Translations under genes and position numbers: made by a program
Assembly (NCBI GenBank): GCA_963848035.1
Contig: CAWKCD010000002.1
Location: 79,874-143,873, forward strand
Origin: JAVVHH01 sp963848035
GTDB taxonomy: Bacteria > Pseudomonadota > Alphaproteobacteria > Acetobacterales > Acetobacteraceae
DNA: 64,000 nucleotides
Reading direction: 5' to 3'
Shown here: positions 25,899 through 35,247 of the stretch, piece after piece
How positions within the stretch are numbered: position 1 is the stretch's first letter
Layout of the letters: the number at the start of each line of letters is the position of its first letter
The notes under the pieces: model-generated
What the model was told of the DNA's origin: nothing
What the model saw: only the letters and a program-made list of their open reading frames with translations
The model's database searches: none

Positions 25899-26786
25899 TT
25901 GCCGGACAGTCAGACCATCGCCTTCATCGGCCTCGGCGCCATGGGCCTCCCCATGGCCCGCAACCTCGTCGCCAAAGGCAACGCCGTCCGCGGCTTCGAC
26001 CTCAACCAGGCCGCCCTAGACGCCCTCGCCCAAGTCGGCGGCACCGCCGCCCCCTCCGCCGCCGAAGCCGCCCGCGGTGCCGACGCCCTCATCCTCATGG
26101 TCGTCAACGCCGCCCAAGCCGAACAAGTCCTCGACGCCGCGCTCGACGCCCTCGCCCCCAACGCCATCGTCATCCTCATGGCCACCTGCGCCCCCGCGGC
26201 CGCCGAACGCCTCGCCGACCGCGTCCTGAAGACCCAGCGCCGCTTCGTCGACGCCCCCGTCTCCGGCGGCGTCGCCGGCGCAACCGGCGGCACGCTCACC
26301 ATCATGGCCGCCGCCCCCGACGCCACCTTCGCATCAGCCAAACCCATCCTCGACGCGCTCGGCGACAAGCTCTTCCATGTCGGCCAGAACCCCGGCCAAG
26401 GCGCCGTCGTCAAAACCGTCAACCAGCTCCTCGCCGGCGTCCACATCGCCGTCGCCGCCGAAGCCTTCTCGCTCGCCGCCAAGGTCGGCGTCGACCTCGA
26501 CATCATCCTGCAGATCATGTCCGGCTCCGCCGCCTCCTCCTGGATGCTCCGCGATCGCGGCTCCCGCATGCTCCAAGCCGAACCGCCCGTCGCCAGCGCC
26601 GTCGACATCTTCGTCAAGGACCTCGGCATCGTGCTGGACGCCGGCCGCGACGCCAAAGCCGCCCTCCCCCTCGCCGCCCTCGCCCACCAGCTCTTCCTCG
26701 CCGCCTCCGGCCGCGGCGAAGGCAAGGCCGACGACAGCCAGGTCATCCGCTCCTACTACGCCCTCAACGGCACGAAGCCGGACTGA
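25899..26786 (+). CDS. 3-hydroxyisobutyrate dehydrogenase family (L-threonate dehydrogenase-like)
   Basis: NAD-dependent beta-hydroxyacid dehydrogenase of 295 aa. A TTG start follows CAGGGGAAG. Seen: the Rossmann motif FIGLGAMGLPMARNL, the substrate motif DAPVSGGVAGATGGTLTIM, and catalytic Lys in GAVVKTVNQLLAGVHIAVAAEA. The substrate motif and C-terminal region resemble L-threonate dehydrogenases, which oxidise C4 sugar acids. A fused TRAP carboxylate transporter gene starts nine bases downstream, which supports uptake and oxidation of a hydroxy acid. The exact substrate is inferred. Confidence 0.88.
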   Translation: MPDSQTIAFIGLGAMGLPMARNLVAKGNAVRGFDLNQAALDALAQVGGTAAPSAAEAARGADALILMVVNAAQAEQVLDAALDALAPNAIVILMATCAPAAAERLADRVLKTQRRFVDAPVSGGVAGATGGTLTIMAAAPDATFASAKPILDALGDKLFHVGQNPGQGAVVKTVNQLLAGVHIAVAAEAFSLAAKVGVDLDIILQIMSGSAASSWMLRDRGSRMLQAEPPVASAVDIFVKDLGIVLDAGRDAKAALPLAALAHQLFLAASGRGEGKADDSQVIRSYYALNGTKPD

Positions 26787-26795
26787 TCGACGGAC

Positions 26796-28616
26796 GTGAT
26801 ACTCCGCCTCGAACGCGCCCTGGCCGCCCTCGTCGGCGCGCTCGCCGCCATCGCGCTCCTCGGCGAAGTCGGTCTGCTGTTCACCGGCGTCGTCTCCCGC
26901 TTCGGCCTCGACCGCCCGATCGTCTGGAGCGACGAACTCGCCTCCTCCGTCTTCCTCTGGCTCGCCATGCTCGGCACCGTCCTCGCCCTCGAGGGCGGCC
27001 AGCACATGCGCCTGACCACCATCGCCACCCGCCTGCCGCCCCGCTTCCGCGGCTTCGCCGACACGCTCGCCATCGCCGCCCCCATCCTCTTCCTCGCCAT
27101 CCTCATCGGCCCGGCGCTCGACTACATGAGCGACCAATCCTTCATCGAAACCCCCGCCCTCGGCTGGCCCGATTCGATCCGCACCGCCGCGATCCCCACC
27201 GGCTTCGGCCTGATGATCGTCTTCTCCCTGCTCCACCTCGCCCGCTGCCGCCTGCGCGACATCCTCGCCGTCACCCTCTTCCTCGCCGCCCTCGCCCTCC
27301 TGCTCTGGACCGCCAGCCCGGCGCTCACCCAACTCGGCAACGCCAACCTCGTCCTCTTCTTCGTCCTCCTCCTCGGCGCCTCGGTCCTCATCGGCGTCCC
27401 CATCGGCTTCGCCTTCGCGCTCGCCACCACCGCCTACCTGCTCACCACCACCCACACCCCGCTCCAGGTCCTGCCCGGCCGCATGGACGAGGGCATGAGC
27501 TCGCTCATCCTCCTCGCCGTCCCCCTCTTCATCCTGCTCGGCGGCCTGATCGAACTCACCACCATGGCCCGCGCCATGGTCGCCTTCCTCGCCGCCCTGA
27601 TCGGCCACGTCCGCGGCGGCCTGCAATACGTGCTGCTCGGCGCCATGGTCCTCGTCTCCGGCATCTCCGGCTCCAAGGCCGCCGACATGGCCGCCGTCGC
27701 CCCCGTGCTCATCCCCGAAATGAAGAAGCGCGGCCTCGAGGAAGGCGAGATGGTCGCACTCCTGGCCGCCACCGGCGCCATGGCCGAAACAATCCCGCCC
27801 TCCCTCGTGCTGATCGCCATCGGCTCCGTCACCGGCGTCTCCATCGCCGCGCTGTTCACCGGCGGCCTGCTGCCGGGCATCGTGCTCGCGATCTTCCTGG
27901 CCATCCTCGCCCGCCAGCGCACCGGCGCCGAGGATCTTCGCAATGTCCGCCGGGCGCCCCCGAACGTCATCCTCAAGACCTTCCTGATCGCGCTGCCCGC
28001 CCTGCTGCTCCCGATCCTGATCCGCTCGGCCGTCATCGAGGGCGTCGCCACCGCGACCGAGGTCTCCACCATCGGCATCGCCTACTGCGTCCTGGCCGGC
28101 GTGCTCATCTACCGCAGCTTCAGCCTGCGCCGGCTCTACCCCATGCTGGTCGAAGCCGCCGCGCTCTCCGGCGCCATCCTGTTCATCATCGGCGCCGCCA
28201 ACGGCATGGCCTGGGCGCTCACGCAGTCCGGCTTCTCCCACGGCCTCGCCGCCGCCATGACCGGCGTGCCCGGCGGCCGCTGGGGCTTCCTCCTCGTCTC
28301 CATCGTCGCCTTCATCGTCCTCGGCAGCGTCCTCGAGGGCATCCCCGCCATGGTCCTGTTCGGCCCGCTGCTGTTCCCGATCGCCCGCGCCGAGGGCGTG
28401 CACGAGGTCCACTACGCCATGGTCGTCATCCTCGCGATGGGCATCGGCCTGTTCGCGCCACCCTTCGGCCTCGGCTACTACGCCGCCTGCACCATCGGCC
28501 GCGTCAATCCGGACGCGGCGCTGCTGCGCATCTGGCCCTATCTCGGCGTTCTCTTCATCGGCCTGCTGCTGGTCGCCGCGGTCCCCTGGATTTCCATCGG
28601 GTTCCTGCCACACTGA
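26796..28616 (+). CDS. TRAP transporter, fused DctQ-DctM permease
   Basis: Inner-membrane protein of 606 aa. Residues about 1-160 form the small four-helix DctQ part (VWSDELASSVFLWLAMLGTVLA). Residues about 180-606 form the large DctM part, with GVPIGFAFALATTAYLL, SGISGSKAADMAAVAPVLIPEM and FGLGYYAACTIGRVNPDAA. GTG start at 26796. It would work with a periplasmic DctP receptor, but no DctP gene is present within this window. Expected to import a hydroxy acid or other organic anion together with the preceding dehydrogenase. Confidence 0.93.
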   Translation: MILRLERALAALVGALAAIALLGEVGLLFTGVVSRFGLDRPIVWSDELASSVFLWLAMLGTVLALEGGQHMRLTTIATRLPPRFRGFADTLAIAAPILFLAILIGPALDYMSDQSFIETPALGWPDSIRTAAIPTGFGLMIVFSLLHLARCRLRDILAVTLFLAALALLLWTASPALTQLGNANLVLFFVLLLGASVLIGVPIGFAFALATTAYLLTTTHTPLQVLPGRMDEGMSSLILLAVPLFILLGGLIELTTMARAMVAFLAALIGHVRGGLQYVLLGAMVLVSGISGSKAADMAAVAPVLIPEMKKRGLEEGEMVALLAATGAMAETIPPSLVLIAIGSVTGVSIAALFTGGLLPGIVLAIFLAILARQRTGAEDLRNVRRAPPNVILKTFLIALPALLLPILIRSAVIEGVATATEVSTIGIAYCVLAGVLIYRSFSLRRLYPMLVEAAALSGAILFIIGAANGMAWALTQSGFSHGLAAAMTGVPGGRWGFLLVSIVAFIVLGSVLEGIPAMVLFGPLLFPIARAEGVHEVHYAMVVILAMGIGLFAPPFGLGYYAACTIGRVNPDAALLRIWPYLGVLFIGLLLVAAVPWISIGFLPH

Positions 28617-28620
28617 GCCG

Positions 28621-29871
28621 ATGCGAGCCCGCCCCCTGCTCCTCGTCACCGCCGGCCTCGTGCTGGCCGCCGTCGCCGCCTACACGGCGCTCGCCTACCA
28701 CCCCACGATCCCGCCGCTCGCCGCCAACCCCAGCTTCCCGCCCGAACAGGTCGCCGCCGGCGCCGAACTCGCCGCCATCGGCGACTGCGCCGTCTGCCAC
28801 ACCGCCACCAACGGCCCCCGCCTCGCCGGCGGCCGAGCCGTCCCCACCCCCTTCGGCGCCGTCTACGCCACCAACATCACCCCCGACCCCGACACCGGCA
28901 TCGGCAAATGGCCCGAACCCGCCTTCCGCCGCGCCATGCGCGACGGCATCGCCCGCGACGGCAGCCACCTCTACCCCGTCCTCCCCTACCCCCACTTCAC
29001 CCGCGCCACCGACACCGACATCGCCGCCCTCTACGCCTACCTGATGACCCGCACCCCCATCCGCGCCACCGCCCCCGCCAACCGCCTCGCCTTCCCCTTC
29101 GACCAGCGCTGGACCCTCGCCGCCTGGAACCTCCTCTTCCTCAAGCCCGGCCAATTCCAGCCCGACCCGGCGCACGACGCCGCCTGGAACCGCGGCGCCT
29201 ACCTCGTCGAAGCCGTCGGCCATTGCGGCGCCTGCCACACCCCCCGCAACCCGCTCGGCGCCGAGGAGTCGCAAAAACTCGCCGGCGGCCAGGCCGAAGG
29301 CTGGTGGGCGCCCCCGCTGCAAGCCGCCTCCCCCGCGCCCCTGCCCTGGACCGAGGCCCAACTCGCCGACTACCTCCGCACCGGCTTCGCCTCCGAACAC
29401 GGCGCAGCCGCCGGGCCGATGACCGAAGTCACCGAACAGCTCGCCGCCGTCCCCGCCCCGGACATCGCCGCCATCGCCACCTACATCGCCTCCTTCATGC
29501 CGCACCCCGACGCCATCACCACCGCCGCCCGCTTCCAGGAGGACCCGGCCGGCAAGGCCCTCTTCGCCGGCGCCTGCGCCGCCTGCCACGCCGACGACGC
29601 CCCCATGACCCGCAACGGCGCCCCCTCGCTCGGCTTCAGCACCGCCGTCAACGCCCCCACCGCGCAGCCCGTCATCCAGGCCATCCTGCACGGCATCCCC
29701 TGGCGCGAAGGCAAACCGACCCCCTACATGCCCGCCTTCGCCCCCGCGCTGACCGACACCCAGATCGCCCAGCTCGCCGCCTATCTCCGCGCCCGCTACA
29801 CCGGCAAGCCAGCCTGGACCGGCATCGAAACCGAATTGGCAAAGGCCCGACAGAAGGGAGAAGCGTCATGA
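28621..29871 (+). CDS. Membrane-anchored triheme cytochrome c (electron acceptor of a dehydrogenase)
   Basis: Protein of 416 aa with one N-terminal membrane anchor/signal (residues 5-25) and three CxxCH haem sites: CAVCH near 59, CGACH near 203 and CAACH near 321. This matches the cytochrome c subunit of periplasmic alcohol, aldehyde and hydroxylase complexes, which passes electrons to ubiquinone or a terminal oxidase. Its stop overlaps the start of the 2Fe-2S subunit gene (ATGA), so the three genes encode one complex. Confidence 0.94.
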   Translation: MRARPLLLVTAGLVLAAVAAYTALAYHPTIPPLAANPSFPPEQVAAGAELAAIGDCAVCHTATNGPRLAGGRAVPTPFGAVYATNITPDPDTGIGKWPEPAFRRAMRDGIARDGSHLYPVLPYPHFTRATDTDIAALYAYLMTRTPIRATAPANRLAFPFDQRWTLAAWNLLFLKPGQFQPDPAHDAAWNRGAYLVEAVGHCGACHTPRNPLGAEESQKLAGGQAEGWWAPPLQAASPAPLPWTEAQLADYLRTGFASEHGAAAGPMTEVTEQLAAVPAPDIAAIATYIASFMPHPDAITTAARFQEDPAGKALFAGACAACHADDAPMTRNGAPSLGFSTAVNAPTAQPVIQAILHGIPWREGKPTPYMPAFAPALTDTQIAQLAAYLRARYTGKPAWTGIETELAKARQKGEAS

Positions 29872-30338
29872 CCCGCCTCACCGTCAACGGCGCCGACCAC
29901 GACATCGACGCCGACCCCGACACCCCCCTCCTCTACGCCCTGCGCAACGACCTCGCGCTCAACGGCGCCAAGTTCGGCTGCGGCCTTGGCCAATGCGGCG
30001 CCTGCACCGTCCTGCTCGACGACAAGCCCGTCTTCTCCTGCCTGCTCCCCATCGCCGCCCTCGAGGGCCGCCAGATCCGCACCATCGAGGGCCTCGGCAC
30101 CGAAGCCGCCCCCAACCCCGTCCAACGCGCCTTCATCGACGAACAAGCCGCCCAATGCGGCTACTGCATCGCCGGCATGGTCATGCGCGCCCAAGCCCTG
30201 CTCGAGGCCAACCCGCACCCCTCCGAAACCGAGATCCGCGACCACATGGCCGTCAACCTCTGCCGCTGCGGCACCCACATGCGCATCCTCGCCGCCGTCC
30301 GAAAAGCCGCGACGGCCATGGGAGCAGCCTCGAAATGA
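29868..30338 (+). CDS. 2Fe-2S subunit of a molybdenum hydroxylase (IorA/NicA type)
   Basis: Protein of 156 aa with two 2Fe-2S sites. The N-terminal plant-ferredoxin-type cluster ligands lie in CGLGQCGACTVLLD plus a downstream Cys (FSC), and the second cluster ligands in CGYCIAGMVM and NLCRCGTH. It relays electrons from the molybdopterin subunit to the haem c subunit. Starts and stops overlap both neighbours, as in isoquinoline 1-oxidoreductase and nicotinate dehydrogenase-type complexes. Confidence 0.95.
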   Translation: MTRLTVNGADHDIDADPDTPLLYALRNDLALNGAKFGCGLGQCGACTVLLDDKPVFSCLLPIAALEGRQIRTIEGLGTEAAPNPVQRAFIDEQAAQCGYCIAGMVMRAQALLEANPHPSETEIRDHMAVNLCRCGTHMRILAAVRKAATAMGAASK

Positions 30339-32515
30339 CCGCCCTCTCCCGTCGCACCCTGCTCGCCGCATCCGCCGGCCTCGTCGTCGCCTTCCGCCTC
30401 CCCGCACACGCCGCCGACAAACTCCCCGGCAGCCTCGCCACCGCCCCCTCGCTCGACGCCTGGATCCGCGTCGCCCCCGACGGCCGCGTCACCATCCTCA
30501 CCGGCAAATGCGAGATCGGCCAAGGCATCCGCACCGCCCTGCTGCAAGTCGCCGCCGAACAGCTCCGCCTCCCCCCCGCCGCCCTCACCCTCATCACCGC
30601 CGACACCTTCCTCACCGCCAACGAAGGCTACACCTCCGGCAGCCACTCCACCCCCGACAGCGCCACCGCCATCCTCCACGCCGCCGCCCAGGTCCGCACC
30701 CTGCTCGAACAGCAAGCCGCCAAAGACTTCGCCGTCGACCCGGCCACGCTCCACACCGAGAACGGCGCCATCACCGCCCCGGACGGCCGCACCGCCACCT
30801 ACGGCGCGCTGGCCGCCAAGCTGGACCTCCACGTCCAGGCCCAACCCACCTCCGACCTCGGCGACCCCGCCACCTACAAAATCATCGGCACCCCCCTCCC
30901 CCGCGCCAACATCCCGCCCATGGTCACCGGCGGCCCCGCCTTCATCCAGGACATGCGCCCCCCGGGCATGCTCCACGCCCGCATCATCCGCCAACCCAAC
31001 CCGGCCGCCCATCTCGTCTCGATCCCGGACGCCCCCGCGGGCACCCAATTGATCCGCCGAGGCAACTTCCTCGCCGTCGTCGGCGAGCGCGAGTGGACCG
31101 TCGTCAAAGCCCACCGCGCGCTCTCCGCGTCAGCCAAATGGGAAGGCGCCAACACGTTCCCCGACCCGAACACGCTTCCCGACCTGCTCCGCGCCCTGCC
31201 CGCCCGCGACATGATCGTCCAGGACCAGACCGGCGCAGCCGCACCCGCCGCCCGCACCGTGAAGGCGCGCTACACCAAGCCCTACACGATGCACGGCTCG
31301 ATCGGCCCCTCCTGCGCCCTGGCGAAATTCGACAACGGCGATCTCACGGTCTGGTCCCACGCCCAAGGCATGTTCCCGCTCCGCGCGGCCCTGACCTCCC
31401 TGCTCGCCATGCCGCAAAGCCTGGTCTCTCTCGTCGGCGGCCAGCCGAAGATCCGCTGCATCCACGTGCCGGGCTCCGGCTGCTACGGCCATAATGGCGC
31501 CGACGACGCCGCCGGTGACGCCGCCCTGGTCGCCCTCGCGCTGCCCGGCAAGACCATCCGCGTCCAGTGGATGCGCGAGGACGAACACGTCCACGAGCCC
31601 TACGGCCCGGCCATGCTCGCCGAGTTCGAAGCCTCCCTCGACGCGTCCGGCAAGATCGTTGCCTGGGATTACGGCGTCTGGTCCAACACCCACAGCACCC
31701 GCCCCAATGTCGGCGGCCTCATGCTGCAGAACGCCGCCCTCCCGGACCCGCTCCCGATCCCCGACCCCACCCCCATCCCGATGCCCGAAGGCGGCGGCGA
31801 CCGGAACTCGATCCCGATCTACGCCATCCCCACCCAAAAAGTGGTCTCCCACTTCATCCCGAAAATGCCGCTGCGCGTCTCCGCGCTCCGCTCCCTCGGC
31901 GCCTACCTCAACGTCTTCGCCATCGAGAGCGCCATCGACGAACTCGCCCAAGCCGCCGACGCCGACCCGGTCGCCTTCCGCCTCGCCCACCTCGAGGACG
32001 ACCGCGCCAAAGCCGTCATCCAGCTCGCCGCCGGGAAATTCGACTGGCCCAACCGCCCCAAAGGCAGCGGCTTCGCCTTCGCCCGCTACAAGAACCTCGC
32101 CGCCTACTGCGCCATCGCGCTCCACCTCACCGTCGACCCCGACACGTCGCGTGTCCGCCTGCGCCGGGTCGTCGCCGCCGTCGACAGCGGCCAGCCCATC
32201 AACCCCGACGGCATCCGCAACCAGATCGAGGGCGCCATCGTCCAATCCGCGAGCTGGACCCTCTACGAACAAGTCCATTTCGACCGCGACCACATCCGCA
32301 GCACCGACTGGAGCGGCTACCCCATCATGCGCTTCCCCGCCCTCCCGGAATCCGTCGAGGTCCACATCATCCCCCGCCCCGGCGCCCCCTATCTCGGCAC
32401 CGGCGAAGCCGGCCAGGGCCCCACCGCCGCCGCCATCGCCAACGCCATCGCCCACGCCACCGGCCGCCGCCTGCGCGACCTCCCCCTCACCCCAGGGGCG
32501 ATCGCCCGCGCATGA
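30335..32515 (+). CDS. Molybdopterin-binding subunit of a hydroxylase (IorB/AldH type)
   Basis: Large subunit of 726 aa that binds the molybdopterin cofactor and hydroxylates an N-heterocycle or oxidises an aldehyde. The N-terminus SRRTLLAASAGLVVAF is a twin-arginine-like signal, which suggests export folded. Seen: ILTGKCEIGQGIRTALLQ, the pterin-region motif GSGCYGHNGADDAAGDAAL, and near the C-terminus LGTGEAGQGPTAAAIANA with the catalytic Glu. With a cytochrome c partner it is periplasm-facing. IorB, NicB and acetic-acid-bacterial AldH share this layout, so the substrate is open. Confidence 0.92.
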   Translation: MTALSRRTLLAASAGLVVAFRLPAHAADKLPGSLATAPSLDAWIRVAPDGRVTILTGKCEIGQGIRTALLQVAAEQLRLPPAALTLITADTFLTANEGYTSGSHSTPDSATAILHAAAQVRTLLEQQAAKDFAVDPATLHTENGAITAPDGRTATYGALAAKLDLHVQAQPTSDLGDPATYKIIGTPLPRANIPPMVTGGPAFIQDMRPPGMLHARIIRQPNPAAHLVSIPDAPAGTQLIRRGNFLAVVGEREWTVVKAHRALSASAKWEGANTFPDPNTLPDLLRALPARDMIVQDQTGAAAPAARTVKARYTKPYTMHGSIGPSCALAKFDNGDLTVWSHAQGMFPLRAALTSLLAMPQSLVSLVGGQPKIRCIHVPGSGCYGHNGADDAAGDAALVALALPGKTIRVQWMREDEHVHEPYGPAMLAEFEASLDASGKIVAWDYGVWSNTHSTRPNVGGLMLQNAALPDPLPIPDPTPIPMPEGGGDRNSIPIYAIPTQKVVSHFIPKMPLRVSALRSLGAYLNVFAIESAIDELAQAADADPVAFRLAHLEDDRAKAVIQLAAGKFDWPNRPKGSGFAFARYKNLAAYCAIALHLTVDPDTSRVRLRRVVAAVDSGQPINPDGIRNQIEGAIVQSASWTLYEQVHFDRDHIRSTDWSGYPIMRFPALPESVEVHIIPRPGAPYLGTGEAGQGPTAAAIANAIAHATGRRLRDLPLTPGAIARA

Positions 32516-34188
32516 GCCTCTCCTTCGCGCTGGAGAAGCGCCCCGCCACCGGCTCCCGCGGCATGGTCGTCACCAACCACCCCCTCGCCTCGGCCGCCGG
32601 CGCCCAGATGCTCCTCGCCGGCGGCAACGCCATCGACGCCGCCATCGCCGCCCTCTTCGCCCTCTCCGTCGTCGAGCCCATGATGGTCGGCCCCGCCGGC
32701 GGCGGCCTCATGCACCTCCGCCTCGCCGACGGCACCAGCACCATCCTCGACGGCCTCAGCACCGCCCCCGCCCGCGCCACGCCCGACATGTACATCACCG
32801 TCAGCGACGTCCTGCCCGACCTACCAGGACACCGTGGGCCGCCAGAACTACCGCGGGCCATCAGCCGTCGCGGTCCCCGGCGCGCTCCTCGCCTGGTGCA
32901 CCGCCCTCGAGCGCCACGGCACCATCTCCCTCGACGACGCCCTCGCCCCCGCCATCGCCCTCGCCGACCAGCGGCTTCCTCACCACCCCCTACCTCACCA
33001 CCTGCATCGGCGACACCGCGTCCGACCTCGCCCAGGACCCCGACCTCGCCCGCCTCTTCCTCCCCGACGGCGCCCCCCTCCAGCCCGGCACCCGCCTCCG
33101 CCGCCCCGACTACGCCGACACCCTCCGCCTCATCGCCCGCCAAGGTCCCGCCGCCCTCTACGACGGCCCCCTCGGCACCGCCCTCGCCGACTACATGGCC
33201 GCACGGCCGGCGGCCTCATCGACGCAAAGCGACCTCGCCGCCTACCGCCGTGCAAAGACCGCCTCCCCATCACCGGCCACTACCGCGGCTACGAGATCAT
33301 CGGCCCGCCGCCGCCCTCCTCCTCGGGCGTCCACATCGCCCAGATGCTCAACATGCTCGAAGGCTTCGACGTCAAAGCCCTCGGCTTCGGCACCGCCGAC
33401 GGCGTCCACCTCCTCGCCGAAGTCATGAAGATCGCCTTCGCCGACCGCGCCGTCGCCACCGCCGACCCCGACTTCGTCGCCGTCCCGGTCGACCGCCTGA
33501 TCTCCCGCGCCTACGCCGACGCAGCGCCGCCGCCGAGCATCGACATGACCCGCGCCGCGCGACCCCGGCCCCGGCATCGCCGGCGGCGAAGGCGCCGACA
33601 CCACCCACCTCACCGTCGCCGACGCCGCACGGCAACGTCGTCGCCGCCACCCAGACCATCAACGCGCCTGTTCGGCGCCCGCGTCGCCGTCCCCGGCACC
33701 GGCCTCATCCTCAACAACTACATGTTCAACTTCGACCCCCACCCCGGCCACGCGCTCTCCATCGCGCCCGGCAAGCGCGTCTTCACCTCCATGGCCCCGA
33801 TGATGGCGCTGCGCGACGGCCGCCTCGCCTACGCCCTCGGCCTGCCCGGCGCCCTCCGCATCTTCCCCTCGGCCATGCAGGCCCTCATCAACCTGATCGA
33901 CCACGGCATGACCCTGCAGCAAGCCGTCGAAGCCCCGCGCATGTTCACCCAGGGCCACGTCCTCGAACTCGAATCCGCCGCTCTTCGCCGCCTCGCCGCA
34001 CCCCTGGCCGCGCGCGGCCACGACGTCGTCGAGCATGCCCCGCATCGCCGGCGGCATGAACGCCATCGCCTTCGCTCCAGAACGCAATGACCGGCACCCT
34101 CACCGGCGCCGCCTGCTGGCGCGCCGACGGCACCCCCGTCGCCATCGCCGGCGGCCTCGCCCGAACCGGCGTCCGCTTCGTCATCTGA
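32512..34188 (+). pseudogene. Gamma-glutamyltransferase, broken by about ten frame shifts
   Basis: Conserved GGT segments appear in order but hop between all three frames: GMVVTNHPLASAAGAQMLLAGG (32.55 kb), YQDTVGRQNYRGPSAVAVPG (32.83), GFLTTPYLTTCIGDTASDLA (32.98), ITGHYRGYEIIGPPPPSSSG (33.27), GEGADTTHLTVADA with the Thr nucleophile region (33.60), GTGLILNNYMFNFDPHPGH (33.71), then TLTGAACWRADGTPVAIAGG to the stop at 34188. Most joins need removal of one base (for example GACC to GAC near 32820). GGT would cleave gamma-glutamyl amides. The start overlaps the molybdopterin gene stop, so it is an operon member. The damage may be a sequence error. Confidence 0.85.
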
Positions 34189-34193
34189 CGCCC

Positions 34194-35247
34194 TTACGTC
34201 CAGTAAAGGATCTGCGCCTCCGGCAACCACCGCCCGATCGAACCCTCGATCCCCGCCCGCATCGCCGCCATCTCCTCCCGCGGGAACACGTATTTCACCG
34301 ACCCGAACTTCGTCGTCTTCCGGCTCCGCTGCGCCTCGTCCATCTCCAGCGGACTGCCCGGATACCACCCCGTCAGCACCCCCTTCGACTTCGGCGTGAA
34401 CCGATGCGTGATCAACTCGATCGTCAGATCCAAACCCGCCACGCCAGCCAACGCCCCGGCCACGTCCGCGAACAGCCGGTCATACGCCTCCCGCCAATTC
34501 GCCAGCCGCAGGATCGGCGCCACCGTCAGCCCCACAGGATACCCGGCCAACGCCATCGCCCGCAGCGCCGCCAACCGAAGCGGCATCCGCGGCGCGCCCC
34601 CCTCATGCCGCTCCGCCTCCCGCGCATTCACCGAGAACCGCACCCGCGTCCGCCCCGCGTGCCGCAACCCGAGCAGCGGCTCCACCGCATCGAACTTCGT
34701 CGTGAACCGCAACTGCACCGGCGCATCCCAAGCCCCGAACCGGGTGATACAAGCCGCCAAATGCCCGGTCAGATGCTCGAGCGCCAGCGGGTCCGTGTAG
34801 CAGGAGCACTCGAACGTCGTGCCCTCATGCGCCCGCGCCGCCGACGCCGACGTGACCGCCCCCTGCCCCACCGCCGCCGGCAATGTCGCCAAGATCTCCG
34901 GCAGGTTGGCATAGACCCGAACGATCGGCGGCCCGGCCAGCGACCCGGCCAGATAGCAATACGAGCAATGCGCCGGGCACCCCTCCGCCAGGTCGAACCG
35001 CCAATCCGCCGAAGGCGGGATCGGCTGCAGCCGCCGCCGGCTCGGGCTCGCAGTCACCACCGCCAAGCGTGCGCTTGGCATCCCGATAAGCATCCGGCAG
35101 CCCGGCCAGCCGATCGCTCCGCAGCCGAACCACCTCGGCCCCCAACGCCGCCGCCCGCTCGACGATCGCCGCCCCCTCCGCCCACTCGAGCGCGGCAGGC
35201 GTGACCAACACGGACCGCGGAACCCAGGGCTGCAGCTTAGACCCCAA
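34194..35247 (-). pseudogene. Spore photoproduct lyase-family radical SAM protein, one frame shift
   Basis: Corrected product about 350 aa. The radical SAM cluster motif is CPAHCSYCYL, followed by GTTFECSCYTDPLALEHLTG and RFTTKFDAVEPLL, as in the SplB family of non-sporulating bacteria. The N-terminal part (PRSVLVTPAALEWAEGAAIV) lies in another frame; one surplus base at CAAGC, 35065-35066 (coding ACGCTTGGCG), separates them. Convergent with GGT (six bases apart) and slightly overlapping the GST stop. The role is likely radical repair or an unknown SAM reaction. Confidence 0.85.
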
